A stretch of DNA of 46,836 bases from Burkholderiales bacterium (GCA_024235755.1 JACKLV010000019.1:1-46836), one strand, 5' to 3'. Shown: positions 27,323 to 35,750, numbered from the stretch's first letter. A program made the numbers and translations. The notes: generated from the letters alone by a model not told the origin.

Positions 27323-27355
27323 TCACTTTATTCCACTTAAAACCTAATAAAAAAT

Positions 27356-28243
27356 TTATAAATCCAACGCAACCAACTCACTGTATAAATTTTGAATACC
27401 GTTGGCTGATACTTCATCACTTAAATAAAATTTTTGAGCCCCCTGCTCCGGCTCAAACCATGTTTTTATTGGCTGATCCAATAAGCGCGCTTCTATTTTA
27501 CTGGTGAACAATCCATGCTTGAGCAACAGGCATGTCCTGATGGCTGGCCAACACTGACGAAATAACGCAGCATCGCTGATATACATAATCCATGCGCTGG
27601 CCAATTTTTTAAAACGATATCGTTTATAAATTAAAAAACCATACTGATTTTTATTTCTGAAGCAAAGAAAATTAAGCCATGGAAATTGCATATGATCCAG
27701 GTAATGTCGTGCAGCAAGCTCGGGTAAATACCGCTTGATCTGCTGTTTATCCTGAAACTCGATAACTTTTCCGGATCCATGTGCAGACGGCAGATTCAAC
27801 AGTATCAAGATGCGGTTATCCAACGGTTGGAATTTTAAATACTTGAATATTTCAAGACCATCCTTATTGGGTGAAAACATTGTAAATGTGTAGTTTTTCT
27901 GGCGAATCAGCGCCAGCACCAACTCTATACTGCGTTTGCGAAAATCAGCAAGTACACACCAACTGTGCGGATTACAAAACCGCTTCAGACTACCGGCAAT
28001 AGATTGTTCAGAGTAAATCGCACACAGGACCCCAACAATCTGCGCATCGCTTTTAAGCATGTAACCATAATTTGGCACTTCGGACATCCAGGTCTGGCTG
28101 ATACCCCGTTTCCATTCTGCTTGGCTAAAACTATCATTCATGTGCCGATGCAGGAAAAGCGCTACTTCATCGAGATCGTCTTTGCCGATAGCGGTTAGAA
28201 CCGTTGCGTTATTGTAAGATTGCGCTTTTGGATTGTTGGACAT
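27356..28243 (-). CDS. GNAT-like acyltransferase, unknown substrate
   Basis: This 295-residue protein has no clear relative that can be named. The N-terminal 140 residues read like a GNAT fold: VALFLHRHMNDSFSQAEWKRGI, then GYMLKSDAQIVGVLCAIYSE. A later stretch, RKRSIELVLALIRQKNYTFTMFSPNKDGLEIFKYLKFQPLD, resembles the acyl-CoA-binding and C-terminal strand region. The second half is basic and aromatic-rich and may be a second, degenerate GNAT-like module. There is no signal peptide or membrane helix. In this row it could move an acyl group from one of the acyl carrier proteins to an amino sugar; this is inferred from context only. Confidence 0.55.
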   Translation of the reverse strand: MSNNPKAQSYNNATVLTAIGKDDLDEVALFLHRHMNDSFSQAEWKRGISQTWMSEVPNYGYMLKSDAQIVGVLCAIYSEQSIAGSLKRFCNPHSWCVLADFRKRSIELVLALIRQKNYTFTMFSPNKDGLEIFKYLKFQPLDNRILILLNLPSAHGSGKVIEFQDKQQIKRYLPELAARHYLDHMQFPWLNFLCFRNKNQYGFLIYKRYRFKKLASAWIMYISDAALFRQCWPAIRTCLLLKHGLFTSKIEARLLDQPIKTWFEPEQGAQKFYLSDEVSANGIQNLYSELVALDL

Positions 28244-28261
28244 TTTTAATTGAATCTGAGT

Positions 28262-29722
28262 CTAATTGGGGGCCGTACTGATCGACATGAGTATATCCAG
28301 CATTGTTACGGCTGTTGTTTGTGTCCACTTTACATTCAAACCGCTGGTTTGATCGGTCAGCATTCTCGGCAACCTAGGCATATGAAAAATCCAACCTGGA
28401 TACTTGGCCGACAACTGCCGGGCAAAAGCTTCAACAGCTGCTTTTGCGGCAATATATTCAGTAAAACCATTCTGCGGCTGCTCCAAAAAAACGGTCGATG
28501 GTACAAAAACAGTCATTGGAGACTTTTTGTATACAGAGTCACACAAAAACTTTTCAATCAGCGTCGCCAAACCTTTCAAGTAATAATCACAAAATTTCTG
28601 AAAAAGCGTATCGTCCCATACCAACCGATCCCCTTTTTCAATCAAAGGAGACGCAAAATAATAAATATGCGAGATACGCTCATTTAAAATACAGTTTGTA
28701 ATCTGGGGTTCAGACTCGGACAATACATTATACGAAAATACATCGCAGCGCCCACCGTGAGAACGGATATCACCAGCTATCTTTTGAGCATCCTGTTCTC
28801 CCTGATAATACGTAATCACAGAATGACCGCCACCCGCCGCTATTAATTTGGCAGTTACCTCGCCAATCCCTCGCGAACCACCGATTATCAGTGCTTTTTG
28901 ATCTGAAAAGCAGTTTTTAGGCACCATTGCCTGCAATTCAGTGTACTTACCTTGAGACACAGGCTCGGGTCGAAAAAGCGCGGTTATTTCTCCACTGGCC
29001 GTGCCATGTGAAATACCGATCGTCACCATTGAAAAACGACTATCACGATGCAATACTTTGAATTGCAGGTTTCTATTAGTTGCGCCCTTGTTCTGCTCAA
29101 AATGCACAGCCAGTCCAGTAAAAACAGAATGCAATCCCGGACAGCGCATACCAACAATTTGGGTCAAACCCAGCAATACCGCAGTCTGATTATCCGGTAA
29201 ATATTTTTTTACGAACGGAAATAATTCCTGAATTACATCAGGCATCCAGACCAGATCCAGCGTACCTTCCAACGCATCTGTATTTTCAAACTGCAAATTT
29301 TCTGGCTTTGGCCTTTCCATTAACACGGGTTGACAAACAGCCATTTCCGGTTGTGTCTCAGCTTGACCTGTTAATTTCAGATCAATATCTTGAACACGGC
29401 GTTCATGAACAACCAGCCTCAGCTTTAAGTCTTGTCCTGAAAATTGCTGGCCAAAAACATCGACACGTTCACCATGCAGTACCGGACGGACAAATTGCAC
29501 GTTGATCGAATGAATCGATTGAGCATAACCAAGCTCCTTAAATAAACAATCAAGTGCCTTGAAAACACCATAGACACCATGCATCACAGTAGTGCCGAAC
29601 TGGTAACGCCGGGCGAGTACTGGATCGACATGCAAAGGATTATAATCGCCCGATGCCTGCGCAAATTGGCAACTTGTCGTTTGGTCGACTTGAAACGAAC
29701 CTAGTTTATTCCAATCCATCAT
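28262..29722 (-). CDS. Double-MaoC/SDR fusion: dehydratase-reductase
   Basis: This 486-residue fusion protein has two parts. Residues 1-250 form a double hot-dog MaoC-type dehydratase. The first copy has the full R-hydratase motif ASGDYNPLHVDP with Asp26 and His31, while the second (about 155-250) lacks it. Residues 270-486 are a short-chain dehydrogenase/reductase with the nucleotide loop GGSRGIG (281-287) and catalytic Ser409, Tyr423 and Lys427 (YIAAK). Such enzymes reduce a 3-oxoacyl and dehydrate or hydrate a 3-hydroxyacyl thioester. It starts 12 bp after the FkbH-like gene. With two acyl carrier proteins in the row, an acyl-ACP substrate is likely, but its identity is unknown. Confidence 0.82.
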   Translation of the reverse strand: MMDWNKLGSFQVDQTTSCQFAQASGDYNPLHVDPVLARRYQFGTTVMHGVYGVFKALDCLFKELGYAQSIHSINVQFVRPVLHGERVDVFGQQFSGQDLKLRLVVHERRVQDIDLKLTGQAETQPEMAVCQPVLMERPKPENLQFENTDALEGTLDLVWMPDVIQELFPFVKKYLPDNQTAVLLGLTQIVGMRCPGLHSVFTGLAVHFEQNKGATNRNLQFKVLHRDSRFSMVTIGISHGTASGEITALFRPEPVSQGKYTELQAMVPKNCFSDQKALIIGGSRGIGEVTAKLIAAGGGHSVITYYQGEQDAQKIAGDIRSHGGRCDVFSYNVLSESEPQITNCILNERISHIYYFASPLIEKGDRLVWDDTLFQKFCDYYLKGLATLIEKFLCDSVYKKSPMTVFVPSTVFLEQPQNGFTEYIAAKAAVEAFARQLSAKYPGWIFHMPRLPRMLTDQTSGLNVKWTQTTAVTMLDILMSISTAPN

Positions 29723-29734
29723 TTTTATGAAAAG

Positions 29735-31630
29735 TCATGCGGTCACCGACGATTTTGTGACGGTAATGGGAGGATTTTTTATTTGATAATGATCGACCTC
29801 CAAAACCCAAACATCTTCAGTCTCATTGGTGCAGACACATTCAAATCCAAGTTGTCGATAATGTTCCTTAACCAGACTGTTTTTTTCGGTCGGACGATAA
29901 TATCCACGCAGTCTGGTTATACCGCACTCACGTGCACGTGTGACCAGTTCGTCACAGACCGCCTCTTCAACTCTGCGTTTTATAACGCGGCAACTCATCA
30001 ACCAGGTATCTATATCCCAGCAATCTTCGTTCACTCGGCAAATTACAACGCTAATCATGCCATTATCACCAAATTTATCCTGCAAATGCACTTGGAGTGT
30101 TATATATTGCCCGCTGTCTTCAAACTGCACCAGATCGGCCTCTGTATAGCGCCGCGTTGTCAAATTAAACTGATTGGTTTTATTAATTAACTGCACAATG
30201 CGCTTGCGTCCGAATTCGTCAAACGGCGCAAAACGAATACGCATTTCAAGAGAATGCAGATAATCTTCCAGACTAGCTGCGGATTCCTGTATTTCCTGAC
30301 GACGGATGTTACCAAGATACTGCGCATTACGCCGCGCATCATCTTCGGTAAAATCGATTTTTTCAAAGTAACGCGCTGCACTGAGTATGCGCAAAAACTG
30401 CGATACGTCCTTGGGCAGCTCTGGTACACTTACTTCAGGCAGCATAGTCCGGATAATTTCACGTTCCGCAGGATTATCGTCAACAAAAACCAATGCATCT
30501 AGACCAATATTCAATGTTTTCGCAATCAATCGGATATTTGTCGCTTTATCTTCCCAGTTCGCAACAAAAACGGCAAAATCATTTTCTTTCAATAACATGC
30601 CAGGATGTTTCTGAAACACCTCCAATGCTATATTTTTATCATTTTTCGAACATACGGCTAGGATGACGCCCAGATCTTTTAATGTCTTCGCCCACTGATG
30701 AATCGCCAAGAATGATTCACCAATTGGATGCCCCTGACCGATCTGAATGCCGGTTAGTCCGTCATCTCCTATCACGCCGCCCCACAAAGTGTTATCCAGG
30801 TCCAAAACCAAACATTTTTTACTTTTGCCACGCAATGCGGCGATCAGCTTAGTCAAATACTCTGCATACAGAGGTACATAAGTATTCGCCATCGGCATCC
30901 TGGATAAGTACCACTGCCGGTCATCAAACCAATTGTATGCGCCAACCATATTAACCATAGCCGCAACATCCAGTAATACATCCGGACTGCTTTTAATATC
31001 GTCAACCAGGGCACAGTTAAATTCGGTTAGAGATTTTCGTAATAGGCCATCAAACTGGGCATCAAAATTTCCACCAAATTCATAAGGAGGACATGCAAGT
31101 GTTTGCGCAATACAAATCATACCCCCCTTTTGTTTGAATGATTCTCTGATTTGCTGTAGGTAATCAAACGCTTTTTCACTGGGTGCAGCTTTATCAGAAG
31201 CAACCGATTGATCAACAAGGGATGGATAAGCACGATAATCCAGTGCCACCAATACCGCATCCAGTGTCGATTGATTGAGTTTTGAATCGGGATCAAAAGC
31301 TTCTTGCGCTACTTGCCCAAAATCTGTGGTGACCACTTCAAGATCCACACCATTACGTATTGCCGCTGTTATCAACGATGGAATCATCAAGTCCATTGTC
31401 GCATTACTGACGATTCCTAATCTGAACGGTGTCAATGTACGAGACAATAATGAACGAGTCTCGACACTCAACTTACGAATGGCCTGATATAAACGATTGG
31501 ATTGATTTATGGATAACGCATAATGCGCTAATACATGTACTTCGTCGGCTGGGTTTTGATGACTAGCCAACTGAGCGCAGCGTTCATTAAAGTCATCGGA
31601 AGGAGTAAGTAACCAGGGAAGATCGTGCAT
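29735..31630 (-). CDS. FkbH-like HAD-family enzyme (glyceryl-ACP type)
   Basis: This 631-residue FkbH-family protein has an N-terminal SGNH-like region (about 65-230, with TTDFGQVAQEAFDPDS). A HAD-IIIC domain follows, with the motif LVLDLDNTLWGGVIGDDG (Asp277, Asp279, Thr281). At the C-terminus is a GNAT-like domain (ITRLRGYYRPTEKNSLVKEHYRQLGFE). By family knowledge FkbH enzymes take 1,3-bisphosphoglycerate, remove phosphate and load a glyceryl unit onto an acyl carrier protein; relatives occur in polyketide and glycan-modification loci. The adjacent upstream gene is an acyl carrier protein, its likely partner. The ATG at 31630, 22 bp past that gene, was chosen over the upstream frame that overlaps it. 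Confidence 0.85.
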   Translation of the reverse strand: MHDLPWLLTPSDDFNERCAQLASHQNPADEVHVLAHYALSINQSNRLYQAIRKLSVETRSLLSRTLTPFRLGIVSNATMDLMIPSLITAAIRNGVDLEVVTTDFGQVAQEAFDPDSKLNQSTLDAVLVALDYRAYPSLVDQSVASDKAAPSEKAFDYLQQIRESFKQKGGMICIAQTLACPPYEFGGNFDAQFDGLLRKSLTEFNCALVDDIKSSPDVLLDVAAMVNMVGAYNWFDDRQWYLSRMPMANTYVPLYAEYLTKLIAALRGKSKKCLVLDLDNTLWGGVIGDDGLTGIQIGQGHPIGESFLAIHQWAKTLKDLGVILAVCSKNDKNIALEVFQKHPGMLLKENDFAVFVANWEDKATNIRLIAKTLNIGLDALVFVDDNPAEREIIRTMLPEVSVPELPKDVSQFLRILSAARYFEKIDFTEDDARRNAQYLGNIRRQEIQESAASLEDYLHSLEMRIRFAPFDEFGRKRIVQLINKTNQFNLTTRRYTEADLVQFEDSGQYITLQVHLQDKFGDNGMISVVICRVNEDCWDIDTWLMSCRVIKRRVEEAVCDELVTRARECGITRLRGYYRPTEKNSLVKEHYRQLGFECVCTNETEDVWVLEVDHYQIKNPPITVTKSSVTA

Positions 31631-31652
31631 GAAAAACTCTGCCAGACGGTTG

Positions 31653-31901
31653 TTATGATAATTTCTGATGTAATAGATCCACAATAGTGGCAACATCAGT
31701 CATATTTCCTATTTCATCCAGATCGAACTGAACACCGAAATTGGCTTCAATGGCAGTCAGCAATCTGATATGACTTAAACTGTCCCATTCTTCAATATCA
31801 TCACGTGTAGTGTTAGCTGAAAATGCATAAGTATTATCGGTGAACGTATCTTGAAAAATAGACTCCAGTTGGTCGAGTATTACTGCCTTGTCTTGGCTCA
31901 T
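31653..31901 (-). CDS. Acyl carrier protein (partner of the FkbH-like enzyme)
   Basis: This 82-residue acyl carrier protein has phosphopantetheine Ser41 in EEWDSLSHIRLL. It is the first gene of the minus-strand row that runs to 25360. The ATG at 31901 has GGAA about ten bases upstream; a TTG ten codons earlier is unlikely. FkbH-like enzymes usually act on a dedicated small acyl carrier protein encoded next to them, as here. It is preceded by a 145-bp gap to flgA, on the same strand. Confidence 0.88.
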   Translation of the reverse strand: MSQDKAVILDQLESIFQDTFTDNTYAFSANTTRDDIEEWDSLSHIRLLTAIEANFGVQFDLDEIGNMTDVATIVDLLHQKLS

Positions 31902-31959
31902 CTTGAATTTTCCAGAATTTAAATTATTCAATCACACTATGTGTCACAGCAAAACATTG

Positions 31960-32004
31960 TTTGTTAACTAACGATAAATCAAACAACCGTTTTATTTTGT
32001 TAAC
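31960..32004. repeat. Two direct repeats of TTTGTTAAC upstream of the acyl carrier protein row
   Basis: TTTGTTAAC occurs at 31960-31968 and 31996-32004, 36 bp apart, each containing the palindrome GTTAAC. They lie in the 145-bp gap between flgA and the first acyl carrier protein gene. They could be sites for a regulator of the row. A possible sigma-54-like element on the minus strand (GG-N10-GC at 32009-32022) lies just upstream of them. Neither role is proven by the sequence. Confidence 0.3.
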
Positions 32005-32046
32005 CAAAGCCTTAATCATACCGGCTCTGCACAAAAACTGATATTT

Positions 32047-32763
32047 TTAGGGATTAACTTCAACTATAGCGTTTTGCCTCGCCAGGCCACTGATAATACG
32101 GCCTGCCGGGTTTCGTACTTGAACAACTTGTCCTTCAGACGCGTCGGATAATGCATGACCTTCTGAACTGACACTAAACCCGCGTCCATTAACCCTTAAC
32201 TTTACGCTTTGTCCTCTTAAAATCACATAAGGCGCACGCAGCATATTTTGCCGCAAAGGCTGACCCATCGTCATGTTTGTCACCGCAATTTTACCAACAA
32301 CCTGGGAATAGTCTGTTAGCACGCCTTCAGGCATTTGCGCCAGGTTAACGGTTTGAAACGCCACATCTCCATAACTAATCGTATGATCACGCGAAACCGG
32401 TTGTGTGACATGTAATACATTTGCCAGGATCTTGATCTCAGCCTGAACATAAATGGTCCAGGATACTTGTTCATCGCAACGAACACCGACAGATGTTTTT
32501 CCCCATAATCGGCTGCCAGACGGCATAAACGGAGTAAGTTTCTCACATTTTGGCAATGTAATCCGCTGGTCAATTTGACCGACCTCAACTTGAACTTCAC
32601 CCGAAGAGCTATTTGTATGACTATAAATAAATTCTTCAACCGCCTTCTTGATCAGCGGTATTTCCTGATATCGCGATAGCGTGGAATGGTTTTCTGCAAA
32701 CAGATTGCCTGACTGTAATACAGTCATCAATAAAACACATAATTCAAATAGCTTACGTCGCAT
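32047..32763 (-). CDS. flgA: Flagellar P-ring assembly chaperone FlgA
   Basis: This 238-residue periplasmic protein helps FlgI polymerise into the P ring. The signal peptide is MRRKLFELCVLLMTVLQSGNLFA-like. The C-terminal SAF-type region has the patterns VSRDHTISYGDVAF, TNMTMGQPLRQNMLRAPYVILRGQSVKL and a closing VRNPAGRIISGLA. The ATG at 32763 has AGGA nine bases upstream; an upstream frame adds 26 non-family residues. It diverges from flgB. No flgM or flgN follows it, which is unusual; the acyl carrier protein row follows instead. Confidence 0.93.
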   Translation of the reverse strand: MRRKLFELCVLLMTVLQSGNLFAENHSTLSRYQEIPLIKKAVEEFIYSHTNSSSGEVQVEVGQIDQRITLPKCEKLTPFMPSGSRLWGKTSVGVRCDEQVSWTIYVQAEIKILANVLHVTQPVSRDHTISYGDVAFQTVNLAQMPEGVLTDYSQVVGKIAVTNMTMGQPLRQNMLRAPYVILRGQSVKLRVNGRGFSVSSEGHALSDASEGQVVQVRNPAGRIISGLARQNAIVEVNP

Positions 32764-32778
32764 GGATATCGTCCTGAA

Positions 32779-32819
32779 AATTTTTGCCGCTGGTTGCCAT
32801 TTCCGGCAATTTTTGCCGC
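32779..32819. repeat. Direct repeat AATTTTTGCCGC in the flgA leader
   Basis: The 12-base unit AATTTTTGCCGC is present at 32779-32790 and 32808-32819, 29 bp apart, with a related GCCATTTCCGGCAA between them. The pair covers the region just upstream of the flgA ribosome site. It could be a regulator binding site or form a stem in the leader RNA (GGCAA/TTGCC pairs are present). Confidence 0.4.
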
Positions 32820-32923
32820 CCGGACAATATACTAAAGTCAAAAAACAAACTGAGAACTTCGAGTTAGCAGTAATTTTACGTTCTTTTTAAATAATTACTC
32901 ACGAAAGAAATGAAATAACATAG

Positions 32924-32940
32924 TTGGCACGGAAAATGCA
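32924..32940 (+). promoter_or_regulatory. Sigma-54 promoter of the flgB operon
   Basis: TTGGCACGGAAAATGCA has the -24 element TTGGCACG and the -12 element ATGCA, with GG (32926-32927) and GC (32938-32939) exactly ten bases apart. It matches the sigma-54 consensus at nearly all positions and lies 37 bp before the flgB ATG. The FlrC-type activator encoded at 6826-8142 is the likely partner. Confidence 0.88.
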
Positions 32941-32976
32941 TTTATTGAAAATGAACATTTCATATCAGGAAATCAC

Positions 32977-33381
32977 ATGATTAGCAAATTAGACAAGACG
33001 GTAAACTTCCATCAGCAGGCATTAAGTCTCAGAGCTGCGCGACACGAGTTGCTCGCCAGTAATGTTGCTAATGCCGATACGCCCAATTTTAAAGCAAAAG
33101 ATATTGATTTCTCAAGTGTATTGAAAGAAAAACTGGCAACAACCACTTCTGCAACTACGCTTTCAACAACTTCGCCAATGCATATCGGCGGCAATAAAGG
33201 TAACGGTATCAGCAGTAACGCGCTTTATCGTGTTCCGCTACAACCGAGTGCTGACGGCAACACGGTTGATATGGACTCCGAACGTACCCGCTTCGCGGAC
33301 AACTCCGTCAAATACGATGCCAGTTTAACCTTTATCAGTGGACAATTCAGAAATCTGCTGTCTGCTATACAGGAGCGATAA
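32977..33381 (+). CDS. flgB: Flagellar basal-body rod protein FlgB
   Basis: This 134-residue proximal-rod protein begins with MISKLDKTVNFHQQALSLRA. It carries the rod-protein signature LLASNVANADTPNFKAKDIDF, typical of FlgB. The C-terminal helix region KYDASLTFISGQFRNLLSAI fits the family. A ribosome site AGGAAA lies just upstream of the ATG. It is the first gene of the flgB-L operon, two bases before flgC, and is driven by the sigma-54 site at 32924-32940. Confidence 0.96.
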   Translation: MISKLDKTVNFHQQALSLRAARHELLASNVANADTPNFKAKDIDFSSVLKEKLATTTSATTLSTTSPMHIGGNKGNGISSNALYRVPLQPSADGNTVDMDSERTRFADNSVKYDASLTFISGQFRNLLSAIQER

Positions 33382-33383
33382 TC

Positions 33384-33788
33384 ATGTCACTATTCAAAGT
33401 ATTTAATATCGCCAGCTCTGCGATGACGGCACAGTCGCAGCGCTTAAATGTGGTCGCAAGCAATTTGGCAAATGCCGACAGTGTCACCAATTCATCGGGC
33501 GAACCCTATCGAGGACGTCAAGTTGTCTTCAGCACACTTAAAGCAGACGATAACGGTGCCAGCGGCGTCAAAGTCGCCGGCATCGTGCATGATGCATCAC
33601 CGATGAAAAAGATTTTTGAGCCCAACCACCCGCTTGCAGACGAGGATGGCTACATCATAAAGCCTAATGTCAACGTTGTTGACGAGATGGTTAATATGAT
33701 GTCTGCATCACGTTCATATCAAAATAATGTGGACATCTTAAATACAACAAAATCCTTGTTGCAAAAAACACTCACAATCGGACAATAA
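33384..33788 (+). CDS. flgC: Flagellar basal-body rod protein FlgC
   Basis: This 134-residue rod protein has the N-terminal signature SSAMTAQSQRLNVVASNLANADS and the C-terminal VDEMVNMMSASRSYQNNVDILNTTKSLLQKTLTIG, both characteristic of FlgC. The motif YIIKPNVNVVDEM is also typical. The length is normal. Confidence 0.97.
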   Translation: MSLFKVFNIASSAMTAQSQRLNVVASNLANADSVTNSSGEPYRGRQVVFSTLKADDNGASGVKVAGIVHDASPMKKIFEPNHPLADEDGYIIKPNVNVVDEMVNMMSASRSYQNNVDILNTTKSLLQKTLTIGQ

Positions 33789-33802
33789 GGAGACAGGCAG
33801 AG

Positions 33803-34474
33803 ATGAATTCAGTACAAGAGGTTAATAAACAATCATTTGCAACAACCAACACTACGACGGCGGCGGATAAAAATAAAAACAGTATAGAAAATCCCCAGGA
33901 TCGTTTTTTAAAGCTTTTGGTAACACAAATGCAAAACCAGGACCCTCTCAATCCCCTTGATAATGCTGAAGTAACCAGTCAGTTGGCGCAAATCAGTACT
34001 GTTACAGGTATTGACAAGCTGAATGATACGTTACAGCTGTTGCTCGATGGAATTGAAGATAGCCGAACCATGGAAGCAGCGAATCTTATCGGCCACAAAG
34101 CATTGGTTCCGGGCTCCACTTTGTCGCTTGAAAATAATGCTGCCATTGGTGGATTCGAGCTACCACAATCGGTCGACAAATTAAGTATCACAATCCTCGA
34201 CAGTTCTGGTATTGCAGTTCGCACGCTAGATTTGGGAGCGCAACCATCGGGTGTCAATACGTTTATTTGGAATGGCATAGCAGAGAGTGGCACCAACGCT
34301 GCAAATGGACAGTACAGCTTTTCAATTAAAGCAGTACAAGGCGATCAGGAAATCACAACAAGCCCGCTTGCATTAGGTCAGGTCAACAGCGTATCGCCGG
34401 GCGAACATGATGCCGTACTTGACATGGGCAAGCTTGGCCTGGTCGGAATGGCAGATATTAAACAGATTTTCTAG
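33803..34474 (+). CDS. flgD: Flagellar hook assembly (capping) protein FlgD
   Basis: This 223-residue FlgD caps the growing hook. The N-terminal segment has DRFLKLLVTQMQNQDPLNPLDNAEVTSQLAQISTVTGI (conserved FLxLLVxQLxNQDPxxP pattern). The C-terminal part has the FLIG/FN3-like beta region SGVNTFIWNGIAESGTNAANGQYSF. Its stop is 14 bp before the flgE start, and a ribosome site AAGGAG lies in the gap. Confidence 0.96.
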   Translation: MNSVQEVNKQSFATTNTTTAADKNKNSIENPQDRFLKLLVTQMQNQDPLNPLDNAEVTSQLAQISTVTGIDKLNDTLQLLLDGIEDSRTMEAANLIGHKALVPGSTLSLENNAAIGGFELPQSVDKLSITILDSSGIAVRTLDLGAQPSGVNTFIWNGIAESGTNAANGQYSFSIKAVQGDQEITTSPLALGQVNSVSPGEHDAVLDMGKLGLVGMADIKQIF

Positions 34475-34487
34475 TAAGGAGTTAAAC

Positions 34488-35750
34488 ATGGGTTTTCAAC
34501 ACGGATTAAGTGGGCTAAGTGTGGCCTCTCAGAATCTTGACGTCATCGGTAACAACATTGCCAATGCAAATACCGTTGGTTTCAAACAGTCACATGCACA
34601 ATTTAGTGATTTATATGCAAATTCATTAACGGGTGCATCCGGCGATAACACAGGAATAGGAGCCAAAGTTGCAAGCGTTGCACAACAATTTTCTCAGGGA
34701 ACCATAACTGCAACCAGTAACCCCCTGGACATCGCGATAAACGGTAACGGTTTTTTTCGTATGAGTGATAACGGCGCTATTTCATATAGCCGCAATGGGC
34801 AGTTTCATGTCGATGCCAATGGTTTTGTTGTCAACAATAACAACTTAAATTTAACAGGTTATACGACAGATGCCAATGGAAACATTTTGGCTGCCGACCC
34901 TACAAATTTAAGAATTTCCACTGCAGCGCTTTCACCGAACCCGACTTTAAATTTTAGCACAGGCCTGAATCTAGACTCGCGTGTGGCGGTACCGGCACCT
35001 CTACCGGCTTTCAACGCGACTGACCCTAGCACTTATACCGGCACGACTTCCGGCACAATCTTCGATAGTTTAGGCAATGCACATATTTTCTCAATTTATT
35101 TTCAAAAGAATGCTGCAAATACATGGGATATGTATGCCACTGTTGACGGCGCAACGACACCGGCCGGTGTGCCTGTTGGCGTTACACTGGGCGGCGGGCC
35201 TTCTCAGGCGGTAACTTTCGACTCCAATGGTAATTTGACTGCTCCTGCAGCACCGATAACCGTATCGGTCGATTTGGCAACGATTAACCCGACATTAGGC
35301 GCCACTTCCCCCCTGGATTTTTCCTTGGATTTGACAGGAACAACGCAGTTCGGCACTGATTTTAGCGTCAACACATTAAACCAGGATGGATATTCTTCCG
35401 GAACGCTTGCCGGCTTTTCGATTGATGGAGAAGGTTTCCTCAGCGGTAATTACACCAACGGTGAATCCCGGACGCTCGGTCAAGTCGTGTTAGCTAACTT
35501 TAGTAATCCGCACGGTTTGACGCCTATCGGTAACAACCAATGGGTCGAGTCGAAGGCATCTGGCCAGCCGCTTGTAGGCGCTCCCGGCTCTGGAACAATG
35601 GGGATATTGCAGTCTTCCGCAGTGGAAGATTCCAATGTAGACCTTACCACTGAACTGGTTCATATGATTACAACTCAGCGAACATACCAAGCAAACGCTA
35701 AAACCATCGAAACACAGGACGCTATTTTGCAAACACTGGTAAACCTCTAA
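34488..35750 (+). CDS. flgE: Flagellar hook protein FlgE
   Basis: This 420-residue hook subunit starts MGFQHGLSGLSVASQNLDVIGNNIANANTVGFKQSHAQF and ends in the typical DLTTELVHMITTQRTYQANAKTIETQDAILQTLVNL. The variable central D2 region is rich in Thr, Asn and Pro. The start at 34488 has AAGGAG seven bases upstream; a longer frame beginning inside flgD is not real. Length is typical for a hook protein of this type. Confidence 0.97.
   Translation: MGFQHGLSGLSVASQNLDVIGNNIANANTVGFKQSHAQFSDLYANSLTGASGDNTGIGAKVASVAQQFSQGTITATSNPLDIAINGNGFFRMSDNGAISYSRNGQFHVDANGFVVNNNNLNLTGYTTDANGNILAADPTNLRISTAALSPNPTLNFSTGLNLDSRVAVPAPLPAFNATDPSTYTGTTSGTIFDSLGNAHIFSIYFQKNAANTWDMYATVDGATTPAGVPVGVTLGGGPSQAVTFDSNGNLTAPAAPITVSVDLATINPTLGATSPLDFSLDLTGTTQFGTDFSVNTLNQDGYSSGTLAGFSIDGEGFLSGNYTNGESRTLGQVVLANFSNPHGLTPIGNNQWVESKASGQPLVGAPGSGTMGILQSSAVEDSNVDLTTELVHMITTQRTYQANAKTIETQDAILQTLVNL

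Noticed and set aside
31631..31696. Upstream extension of the FkbH-like frame
   Set aside because: It would overlap the acyl carrier protein gene, and the family-like start MHDLPWLL lies at 31630.
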